Assembly (NCBI RefSeq): GCF_965198245.1
Contig: NZ_OZ240249.1
Location: 1,426,001-1,490,000, forward strand
Source: Poriferisodalis sp965198245
GTDB lineage: Bacteria > Actinomycetota > Acidimicrobiia > Acidimicrobiales > Poriferisodalaceae
Direction of reading: 5' to 3'
DNA length: 64,000 nt
Part shown: positions 1 to 6,798 of the stretch, piece by piece
Layout of the letters: each line of letters starts with the position of its first letter
Position numbering within the stretch: the stretch's first letter is position 1
The notes under the pieces: generated by a model
Database searches by the model: none
What the model was told of the DNA's origin: nothing
Seen by the model: only the letters and a program-made list of their open reading frames with translations
Program-made: the position numbers and the translations under genes

Positions 1-111
1 GCCTTGCCGACCGGGGTGCTGCAAGAGTGCCGCGCACTGCGGGGCTTCGACACCGGCTTGAGGGCCGAACTGCTCGACGGCGAGATCGCCCGACGCGCAG
101 TTGCGCCATGA
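1..111 (+). CDS. C-terminal fragment of the gene upstream of the AbiEii-like toxin
   Basis: Frame 1 is open from the window edge to a TGA at 109-111 and ends in ARRAVAP. The stop overlaps the ATG of the next gene in an ATGA (108-111), so the two are probably translationally coupled. The partner encodes an AbiEii-like nucleotidyltransferase, so this 36-residue piece is likely the end of its antitoxin. Too little is visible to assign a family; the antitoxin role is inferred from position alone. Confidence 0.55.
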   Translation, partial: ALPTGVLQECRALRGFDTGLRAELLDGEIARRAVAP

Positions 112-839
112 GCGGACTCGACGCGTGGGCCGACGTGCTGCCCGAGAACCTGCGACGTGTGTGGCCTCATGTTGCGGACTGCGCGAACCGCGTCGGCGGT
201 GCCCTCATGGGAGGCACAGCTGTCGCGATCCATCTGCGCCACCGAGTCTCCGAGGATCTCGATGTCATCACACTGCGCAAGTTCTCAGGCACAGCGCAAG
301 AGAAGCGCCTGCGCGCAGCGGCCTCCAGCGTGGTGATCGACGAGGTCTCCGACAACATGTTCCATGGCTTCGTCGACGGCGTGAGAGTCGACATATTCCG
401 CGCTCTGCCCTCGAACGGTGTGGAGCCCTCACGGATGCGATGGGTAGCTGCGGGCATAACTGTCGAAGGCATGAAGGTGGGGTCCATTCCGGACCTGATG
501 GCCGCGAAGCTCGACGTGATCAGATTCCGGCCCAAGCTGCGCGACTACTTGGATCTTGCCGCGATGGATCAGTCCGAGGCGTGCAGCCTCGAAGCCGGGC
601 TCGGGTACTACTGCAAGCGGTTCGGATACACCCACCCGCCCCGCGCTCTCGAAGAGATCATCCGCCTGCTGGAGAGTCCCGGCACCCTGCCGAGCGATCC
701 CGCCTACGACGACCGGCGTGACGACGCACTGAACCACCTGCAAGCTCGGGTGCCCGCGCTGCGCGACCGCATCGCTGAGATGCGCGACCAGACCGTCAGC
801 GCTTCGGCGGCCGCTTCAGCTCAGCGTGTTCGCAGCTAG
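108..839 (+). CDS. Nucleotidyltransferase toxin, AbiEii/AbiGii-like
   Basis: The product is 243 aa starting at ATG 108, chosen because it overlaps the stop of the upstream gene; the longer frame from 27 lies inside that gene. A nucleotidyltransferase core is visible near the N-terminus: GGTAVAIHLRHR followed by SEDLDV, i.e. the G-G...D-L-D pattern of the AbiEii/AbiGii (DUF1814) fold, then a VDIFRAL strand and a LMAAKLDVIRFRPKLRDYLDL helix-rich region typical of these proteins. Members of this family act as type IV toxins that modify tRNA or other targets with nucleotides. This is one of four nucleotidyltransferase-type modules in the window. The exact substrate cannot be read from the sequence. 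Confidence 0.75.
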   Translation: MSGLDAWADVLPENLRRVWPHVADCANRVGGALMGGTAVAIHLRHRVSEDLDVITLRKFSGTAQEKRLRAAASSVVIDEVSDNMFHGFVDGVRVDIFRALPSNGVEPSRMRWVAAGITVEGMKVGSIPDLMAAKLDVIRFRPKLRDYLDLAAMDQSEACSLEAGLGYYCKRFGYTHPPRALEEIIRLLESPGTLPSDPAYDDRRDDALNHLQARVPALRDRIAEMRDQTVSASAAASAQRVRS

Positions 840-862
840 CGCGAGCGGCCGTTTGATCAGGC

Positions 863-878
863 CGGCTGTGCACAGCCG
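863..878. repeat. 16-bp perfect palindrome
   Basis: CGGCTGTG followed by its exact reverse complement CACAGCCG, 23 bp after the stop of the AbiEii-like toxin and about 90 bp before the duplicated gene tail. It has no loop and no T-run, so it is not a normal terminator. It could be a protein-binding or recombination site. Confidence 0.4.
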
Positions 879-970
879 ACGCCGGCAGCAGGCACACTTT
901 GCGCGCTGAAGCCCGGCCGACGCCTCCACCGAGTTTCGGGCACCCACACGCTGTTGCCGGTGCGGGTCCG

Positions 971-1257
971 CCGGGGTCAGCCCGAGCCGCGAACAGCCAG
1001 TTCGATCCGGCTCGAGAGCTTCGTGCCGTCCTGGGTGCAGATGGCCCCACGCGCTCCACAGTCAGTCGTGACAGGAAGGACAACGGCCACATCACCGTTG
1101 CCGTCCGGCTGCACCGTGATTCGCCAACCGATGTTGCTCGGCTTGTCAATCCGTTGCGCCCTCAAGACGTCGCCGTCAGTCACGACGAATGCACGGTCCC
1201 GCAAGGTGACATAGCTCAGGCGGAGATTCTCGCTGAACCGCAGCTCCACGCGTGAAC
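971..1257 (-). pseudogene. Duplicated 3' end of the beta-propeller-like surface gene (tail copy A)
   Basis: On the minus strand this stretch encodes about 88 residues nearly identical to the last 88 residues of the large gene ending at 3022, including FSENLRLSYVTLRDRAFVV and the terminal TKLSS.. segment and stop (TGA at 979-977). By eye there are about 16 mismatches over some 267 bp, and identity continues 6 bp past the stop. There is no start codon, signal peptide or other domain, so it is a tail fragment and not a gene. Similarity fades near 1243-1257. The AbiE-type module at 1299-2859 lies between this copy and the intact gene end. The rest of the 840-1298 gap shows only the palindrome at 863-878. 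Confidence 0.85.
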
Positions 1258-1298
1258 TTCGGGTAGGCGCTCGCTCGACGCGAAGCTGGCGGTTCGGG

Positions 1299-2216
1299 TT
1301 AGTCCTCCCAGCCGGCCCCGTCCGGGTTCCATGTCCCTGTTTTGCGGCCCGCGAGAATGGGATTGAGTAGCTTGCCCACGAGTTCCAGCGCTTCATCAGC
1401 GGTGCGTTGGGGCAGGTTCGCGACATCTTTGGCTGCTTGTGCGTACCCCGGAATCCATGTGTTTGACGGCAGCGTGACGACGGTAGGCGTCTGAATTCGG
1501 CGATGCGCGTATTCGCTGTGCAGAGCGGTGCTGAGTGCGGCTGCATTGACCGATTCGGTGCCGGCGATGATGGCGAGGTCAACGAGGTCGCGGTACCGGG
1601 TGCTGGGCCGTCCGCGGTAGTCGTCGAGCATGGCGGCGTGCTTGTCGGCGATGTGGTCGACGAGCGGGTACACCAGATATGGAACTGATCGCAGTCCTGC
1701 GATCTCGACTGGATTCATCGGGCTGACATATTCGGGCTCTGCGGTCATGTTCGATTCGACAACGAGATCGATCTTGAAACTCTCGAACTGGCGTTCTCCG
1801 AGGTATGCCGTCGCGGACAGTGCCGCGTTGGGAGCGTCGAGTGCGGGCTGTCGTTCCGGTTGCACGTCGAATGTGAAGAAGTCTGTGTCAGCGTGTTGGT
1901 GCCCGAGGGTCTGCAGCAGCTTGATGGCTTCGCTCATGTCGTCGCGGCGCATCAGGTCGATGTCGAGGCTGTGGCGGGCGCGGCTGGGTATGCGAGCCAG
2001 TAGCCCTGTGGCACCCTTGAGCACCCATCCGGAATCCGCTGAGGCGAACACCCGGTAGAGGAATCGGCTGTAGGCGAATTGGCGACGAATCTCTGAGGTG
2101 TAGAGGGAGTCGGATCTTGCGGCCTTCGCGATCCGCTCCTTGAGCGCTCGGCGGAACGCTTCGGGCGTGCGATAGGGAACCGATTGCTCGCCTACGTCGC
2201 CTTCGGCGTCAGTCAT
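1299..2216 (-). CDS. Nucleotidyltransferase toxin, AbiEii-like
   Basis: The product is 305 aa. ATG 2216 is chosen because it overlaps the antitoxin stop by 8 bp (ATGACTGA); the frame extends upstream but would run deep into the antitoxin gene. A typical AbiEii N-terminal half is visible: FLYRVFASADSGWVLKGATG, then SLDIDLMRRDD (the conserved D-x-D of the nucleotidyltransferase fold), a KIDLVVES strand, and VPYLVYPLVDHIADKHAAM followed by a RDLVDLAII helix. AbiEii proteins are GTP-dependent type IV toxins countered by AbiEi. The stop lies about 40-55 bp from tail copy A, so the operon's 3' side abuts the duplicated gene tail. Confidence 0.88.
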   Translation of the reverse strand: MTDAEGDVGEQSVPYRTPEAFRRALKERIAKAARSDSLYTSEIRRQFAYSRFLYRVFASADSGWVLKGATGLLARIPSRARHSLDIDLMRRDDMSEAIKLLQTLGHQHADTDFFTFDVQPERQPALDAPNAALSATAYLGERQFESFKIDLVVESNMTAEPEYVSPMNPVEIAGLRSVPYLVYPLVDHIADKHAAMLDDYRGRPSTRYRDLVDLAIIAGTESVNAAALSTALHSEYAHRRIQTPTVVTLPSNTWIPGYAQAAKDVANLPQRTADEALELVGKLLNPILAGRKTGTWNPDGAGWED

Positions 2217-2859
2217 CGATGCCGACGCTCGCGTGGTGACCGCTCTGCATGATGAGGGACTCGATCTCGTCGGGGTCTGCGCTGAGCCGCTCGCACAGTT
2301 GGCCCATGGTGATGGCGCCTGCGTCGAGCGCGTCGCTGACGAACCGGCCGATGTGTCCGCCGTCGACATGGTCGCTCATGAGGTCGGCCGTGGTCCGGCC
2401 CACCGACGTCACCGCAAATCCGTCCTTGAGCCCCCAGTCGCCGCGCTCGAGACCTCGCGATCGGAGGCGGACGCTGGTGCCGTGACCAGGTTGAATGCGG
2501 CTGCGCGACACGAACGTGTGCGGCCCGCCGGCGAATACCCCGAAACCGTGGACTCTCGCAGCTGACTGAAGGGCAACCCAGACCTTGGGATCGGCAGCCC
2601 GCTGGCGCGGTGTTCGCTCCGGGTCGAGACGGAGCGACGCGATGCGCAGTTCCGCCAGGGGGTCGTCGCCGGCGCCGGCGACCCTGTACACGCCGTGCCC
2701 CACGCGTTCGATCAGGCCGCGTCCTACAGACCTCGTCAGATCAAAGTCCGGTATCCCAGCCGCCGAGGCTTGCGCGCGCGTGAAACAGCCATGCTGAGCT
2801 GCGGGGACATCCCCCAGTCGCCGAACGACGCTCCCAGCCATGTCGAACCCGCCTCTCAT
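2209..2859 (-). CDS. AbiEi-like antitoxin / transcriptional autorepressor
   Basis: The product is 216 aa. ATG 2859 is preceded by CGGAG at 4-nt spacing; a second ATG at 2841 is possible. The N-terminal part (DVPAAQHGCFTRAQASAAGI, DFDLTRSVGRGLIERVGHGVYRVAG) matches the winged-helix domain of AbiEi-type antitoxins, and the later VTSVGRTTADLM segment matches the C-terminal antitoxin half. It is encoded directly upstream of, and overlapping, the AbiEii-like toxin, the usual antitoxin-first order. AbiEi proteins bind inverted repeats in their own promoter; a suitable inverted repeat overlaps the -10 box at 2886-2900. Role by family knowledge and context. Confidence 0.85.
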   Translation of the reverse strand: MRGGFDMAGSVVRRLGDVPAAQHGCFTRAQASAAGIPDFDLTRSVGRGLIERVGHGVYRVAGAGDDPLAELRIASLRLDPERTPRQRAADPKVWVALQSAARVHGFGVFAGGPHTFVSRSRIQPGHGTSVRLRSRGLERGDWGLKDGFAVTSVGRTTADLMSDHVDGGHIGRFVSDALDAGAITMGQLCERLSADPDEIESLIMQSGHHASVGIDD

Positions 2860-2885
2860 GCACTCCGTCCCGATTCTCTACACAC

Positions 2886-2916
2886 ATATCATAGTGATAT
2901 ACTGAAAACCTTGCAA
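2886..2916 (-). promoter_or_regulatory. abiE promoter with overlapping inverted repeat
   Basis: Reading the minus strand, TTGCAA (2916-2911), a 17-bp spacer and TATGAT (2893-2888) form a near-consensus -35/-10 pair. ATATCA (2886-2891) and TGATAT (2895-2900) form an inverted repeat with a 3-bp centre lying on the -10 box. The predicted leader to ATG 2859 is about 20 nt. This fits autorepression by the AbiEi-like protein. The region is locally AT-rich compared with its surroundings. Confidence 0.7.
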
Positions 2917-3021
2917 TAGGCGCAAGTTTCTCAGTATTCCGACGCTTCGGCCGCCAAGCCCACGCGACCAGCACGACCCGGTTGTTCGTCGTCACGACCG
3001 CCGAGAGCAACGAAGCCGGGG

Positions 3022-6000
3022 TCAGCCCGGGCCGCGAACGGTCAATTCGAGCCGGCTCGAGAGCTTCGTGCCGTCTTGGGTGCAGATGGCCCCACGCGCT
3101 CCACAGTCAGTCGTGACAGGAAGGACAACGGACACATCACCGTTGCCGTCCGGTCGTACCGTGATTCGCCAACCGATGTTGCTCGGCCTGTCAATCCGTT
3201 GCGCCCTCAAGACGTCGCCGTCGGTCACCACGAAGGCGCGGTCCCGCAGGGTGACATAGCTCAGGCGGAGATTCTCGCTGAACCGCAAGTCGAAGGTGAA
3301 CTCTGTCGAGCCATCGTGAGTCGACGCGGCGTCTTCCAGACTGACGGTCAGCGGTGTCTCAGTCGCAGTGTTGGCCGGATTCAAGGCCTCGTCGGCGATC
3401 TTGGGCGTGTCCGCCGTCGTTGACTCGTCCTCCTGCGGCGTCCCGCTGATCGGGGGCTTTCCCGTGCCCGGACTGTCGGTCGCCTGAGAAGAACGCGCGG
3501 CCACAGGTTGCGGCTCGACGTCGGTCGGATCGGACAGGACGAGGCTGACGTTCACCTCGTCTCCGACCGACAGGGTCAACTCGCCCGCGGCCCACCTGTA
3601 CCTGTTCAGCACGTCAGTCTCGGTGACCTCGGCATCTCGCGAAGAGAAGTGGAATCCGTCGATACTCAGCGTGAATTCCGGCGGCTTCGGATTGTTCACG
3701 ACGAAGTACAGGTAGTTGTCCTCGTATACGTAGATCGAGCCGACGATATTTCCGAAGATCCGACCATCGATCCAGAAGCTGCGGGCGGAGAGGCTGCCCA
3801 ATCCCGTGAAGAGATCGAATCCCGCAGCGGACTCGATGCCTCCCACGGTCAGCGTTGCTGACCAGAACGGTTCGTCGACAGCCGTCTCCTCCGTGAGTTC
3901 GGTGGCGCCGATGTCGGTGGCTGCGGGTTTCTTGCCCGGGTAGCCGACGAGCTCGATCCTCACGATCCGCTCCGCCTCGGTTCGCCACATGTCGTGGGTC
4001 CAGTAGTTGTGATAGTCGGCGATGGACCAGCCCGCGGCGCCGCCGGAGGACTCGGCGGCGGCGACAGTGCTGCCCAAGCCCACCAGGCTCGCGGCGCCCT
4101 CCACATCCTCGTACTCGTATTCCAGCACGACGAAATAGGCGGTGTTCGCGCTGAGCTGGCACCCGCTCGCCGGTGCCGTGTAGGTGTTCAAGCTTTCGCG
4201 CGCGTAGCTCGGCGGACCGACCAGCTTGCACAGCGCATGGCCGGGCTTGGATTCGTCGGTCTCGTCGGGTTCGTTGACGGTCGCGGACATCTCGGTCGTG
4301 AGGGCCGCATCAGCACCGATGACGTCGAAGCGGACCGCGACCGATGTCAGGGCGTACCCCTTGGCCCACGCGCCGGTCGTGAATCCCTGCCCGATCTTGG
4401 GATTGGACGAATGGATGCCCACCATGCGGCCGGGCGTCTGGTCGGTGTTGGCCACCAGCCTCGACGGTGTGCGCAACGCCGCAGACACCCCGGCGGGCAT
4501 CTCGTAGGTGTACAGCTTGTCGCTGGACGAGTCGACAACCCACATGGTGGTCCCGTCGGACCAGATGCCCCGCGGAGCGGTGTTGGCGGCGTCGAGCGTG
4601 TCGAAGTCCTTGGCGGTGTCTCTCGCCGTGGTCGACATGTTGTAGGCGTACAGCTTTTCGTCGGAGGTGTCGGACACCCACATGGTGGTCCCGTTCGACC
4701 AGATGCCCCGCGGAGATCTGTTGCCGGCGTCCAGGAGCGTGTCGAAGTCCTTGGCGGTGTCTCTCGCCGTGGTCGACATGTTGTAGGCGTACAGCTTTTC
4801 GTCGGAGGTGTCGGACACCCACATGGTGGTCCCGTTCGACCAGATGCCCCGCGGAGATCTGTTGCCGGCGTCCAGGAGCGTGTCGAAGTCCTTGGCGGCG
4901 TCGCGCCCGCCGTCGGACATCCGGTACGCGTACAGCTTGGCGACACTGCGCTCGGCCACCCACATGGTGGTCCCGTCGGACCAGATGCTGGAGGCAAGAA
5001 CGTTCCGGGCGTCGAGCGAGGTGAAGTCCTTGGCGGTGTCCCTCGCCATGGTCGCCATGCTGTAGGCGTACAGCATGCGGTCAATGTCGTCGGTCACCCA
5101 TATGGTGGTTCCGTCGGACCAGATGCCGGCAGCGTGACGATTCGCGGCGGCCAGCTCGAAGCTCGTCACCCGAGTGTCGTCGTCGCCGACCGAGACCTCC
5201 ACACCCGCCAGATCGGTGAGGGCGGCAAATTCTGGGGCGCTCCCGCTGCCGATGCTGTGGCTGACGGTCTCGAAGTCGTGGATCTCGTCGTCGTCGTGGG
5301 CCGCGCTCACCGTCACGGTCTGCGCCGAGCTCCAATTGGAGGAGTCGAACGTGAGGCTCGTTGGGCTGACGCTGACATCGCCGCCCGCAGTGATGTCGAC
5401 GGTCACCTCCGCCGTGGGCGCCGCGTCGAGCACCATCGTGTAGTCGCCCGAACCGCCCTCCTCGAGCGTCAGTGCGGCCACCGAAACGGTCACCCCCGCA
5501 CGCTCGTCGTCGGTCACGGCGACCGCCACGCCGGCAACGCTGATGCCCGAGAAGTTGCTGTCGGCGGTGCTGACGCTGTGCTCCAGCGTGAGGGTGTCGT
5601 TCACAGCGTCGTCGTCGTCGGCAGCGCTCACCGTCACTGTCCGCGCCGTGCTCCAATTCGACGGGCCGAACGTGACGCTGGTGGGGTTGACGCTCACGTC
5701 GCCGCCGCCGGTGACCTCGACGGTCACGTCCGCCGTGGGCGCTGCGTTGAGCGCCATTGTGTAGGTGCCCGAACCGCCCTCGGCCAACGCCAGCGACACC
5801 GGAGACACGATCACGTCGGTTGGCAGCGCGTAGGCGTACAGCTTGCCGCCCTCCGCCTTGTCGTCTTCGCGGTCCGCGACCCACATGGTGGTCCCGTCGG
5901 ACCAGATGCCCTCGGGATGGCTGTTGTCGGCGTCCAGCGGGAAGTCCTTGCCGGCGTCGCGGGCTTTGGTCGCCATGCTGTAGGCGTATGCCTTGGCGTC

Positions 6001-6687
6001 ACGCCAGTCCGACACCCACATGGTGGTCCCGTCCGACCAGATGCCCATGGCAGAGGTGTGGCCCGCACCCAGCTCGAAGCCCTCGTCAAGGTTGCTGGTC
6101 TTGTCCGAGAGGTTGTAGGCGTACGCCTTGTTAGCGCCGACGTCGACCACCCACATGGTGACCCCGTCGGACCAGATGCCCTCGGGGAAGTAGTTGCCGG
6201 CAGCGCGCAGCTTGTCGAAGTCCTTGCCGGGGTCCCTGGCTGTGGTCGACATGTTGTAGGCGTACAGCTTGCCGTCCTGAAAGTCCGACACCCACATGGT
6301 GGTCCCGTCCGACCAAATGCCGACCGGAAGGCCGTTCTCGGAGTCGAGCGCCAAGTCTTTGTCGGAGTCCCGGCTGCCGTCCGACATGTTGTAGGCGTAC
6401 AGTCTCCCGTCTTCGAAGTCCGCCACCCACATGGTGTTCCCGTCCGACCACAGGCCGGTGGGGTAGTCGTTGGCGGCGGCAAGTGAGACATCGCTGCCTG
6501 CGTCACGCGACAGGGCCGAGACCGGGCTGACCAGCAGGTAGAACGGCAGGCCCACCAGAACCAGGAGCAGGACCAGCGCTGCTCGCCCCAGCGCTCGCGG
6601 TCCGCCACGCAACGCGGCTGCCTCGTACCCGCCGCCGGGAGACGCTGCGACCAGCGACAACCTCAGCGCCCTGCTTCGGCTACTCAT
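3022..6687 (-). CDS. Large secreted protein with ten beta-propeller-like repeats and two Calx-beta-like domains
   Basis: The product is 1221 aa. An N-terminal hydrophobic segment (about residues 36-54) precedes an SPVSA-type cleavage site. Ten repeats of about 45-48 aa follow, centred on GIWSDGTTMWV and KLYAYNMS, in two blocks of five (about 70-292 and 509-730). Repeat length and strand pattern suggest beta-propeller blades (inference). Between the blocks are two Calx-beta/Ig-like domains, each with (A/E)EGGSG.YTM...P.A.VTV. The C-terminus holds an anchor-like module with GFTTG (about 735-925), a module starting FWSATLTVGG (about 936-1053), and a final module (about 1112-1221) shared with the protein ending at 11896. 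No sortase motif is seen. Function is unknown; surface display or adhesion is plausible. Its last 88 codons are duplicated at 971-1257. Confidence 0.8.
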   Translation of the reverse strand: MSSRSRALRLSLVAASPGGGYEAAALRGGPRALGRAALVLLLVLVGLPFYLLVSPVSALSRDAGSDVSLAAANDYPTGLWSDGNTMWVADFEDGRLYAYNMSDGSRDSDKDLALDSENGLPVGIWSDGTTMWVSDFQDGKLYAYNMSTTARDPGKDFDKLRAAGNYFPEGIWSDGVTMWVVDVGANKAYAYNLSDKTSNLDEGFELGAGHTSAMGIWSDGTTMWVSDWRDAKAYAYSMATKARDAGKDFPLDADNSHPEGIWSDGTTMWVADREDDKAEGGKLYAYALPTDVIVSPVSLALAEGGSGTYTMALNAAPTADVTVEVTGGGDVSVNPTSVTFGPSNWSTARTVTVSAADDDDAVNDTLTLEHSVSTADSNFSGISVAGVAVAVTDDERAGVTVSVAALTLEEGGSGDYTMVLDAAPTAEVTVDITAGGDVSVSPTSLTFDSSNWSSAQTVTVSAAHDDDEIHDFETVSHSIGSGSAPEFAALTDLAGVEVSVGDDDTRVTSFELAAANRHAAGIWSDGTTIWVTDDIDRMLYAYSMATMARDTAKDFTSLDARNVLASSIWSDGTTMWVAERSVAKLYAYRMSDGGRDAAKDFDTLLDAGNRSPRGIWSNGTTMWVSDTSDEKLYAYNMSTTARDTAKDFDTLLDAGNRSPRGIWSNGTTMWVSDTSDEKLYAYNMSTTARDTAKDFDTLDAANTAPRGIWSDGTTMWVVDSSSDKLYTYEMPAGVSAALRTPSRLVANTDQTPGRMVGIHSSNPKIGQGFTTGAWAKGYALTSVAVRFDVIGADAALTTEMSATVNEPDETDESKPGHALCKLVGPPSYARESLNTYTAPASGCQLSANTAYFVVLEYEYEDVEGAASLVGLGSTVAAAESSGGAAGWSIADYHNYWTHDMWRTEAERIVRIELVGYPGKKPAATDIGATELTEETAVDEPFWSATLTVGGIESAAGFDLFTGLGSLSARSFWIDGRIFGNIVGSIYVYEDNYLYFVVNNPKPPEFTLSIDGFHFSSRDAEVTETDVLNRYRWAAGELTLSVGDEVNVSLVLSDPTDVEPQPVAARSSQATDSPGTGKPPISGTPQEDESTTADTPKIADEALNPANTATETPLTVSLEDAASTHDGSTEFTFDLRFSENLRLSYVTLRDRAFVVTDGDVLRAQRIDRPSNIGWRITVRPDGNGDVSVVLPVTTDCGARGAICTQDGTKLSSRLELTVRGPG
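4599..4880 (-). repeat. Identical 141-bp tandem duplication inside the propeller gene
   Basis: Two abutting 141-bp units (4599-4739 and 4740-4880) appear identical base for base and encode repeats 8 and 9 of the large surface protein (47 codons each). The other repeats differ at many silent positions. The identity therefore points to recent duplication or gene conversion and to a repeat number that can change. Confidence 0.9.
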
Positions 6688-6798
6688 GATGGTGGTGTTT
6701 CATTGAATCATGCGGTATCGTCACCTTCCTATTATGCACAGCGCACGATCTACCCCCCCCCCCCCGGACTCTGGTCCTCTGCTCGCGGGAGGTAGGTC
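6688..6798. promoter_or_regulatory. Divergent promoter region of two surface-protein genes
   Basis: This 111-bp region separates the minus-strand gene (ATG 6687) from the plus-strand gene (ATG 6799). Candidate -10 boxes overlap around 6730-6736: TATTAT on the plus strand and CATAAT on the minus strand. A tract of 13 C lies at 6753-6765. For the minus-strand gene the tract falls about where a -35 box would be; for the plus-strand gene it lies in the leader or core promoter, depending on the start site. The plus-strand gene has a strong ribosome binding site, GGGAGG at 6787-6792 (6-nt spacing). Confidence 0.5.
6753..6765. repeat. Poly(C)13 homopolymer tract
   Basis: Thirteen consecutive C residues lie between the two divergent surface-protein genes. 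Tracts of this length are prone to slipped-strand length change. In other bacteria (e.g. fimbrial promoters of Bordetella) poly-C in a promoter gives phase variation. Here that role is inferred only from position. Confidence 0.85.

Noticed and set aside
3994..6486. An 830-codon open frame on the plus strand opposite the propeller gene
   Set aside because: It mirrors the repeats of the minus-strand gene, has no start site signal, no domain, and a Val/Gly/His/Arg-rich composition typical of antisense frames in GC-rich DNA.
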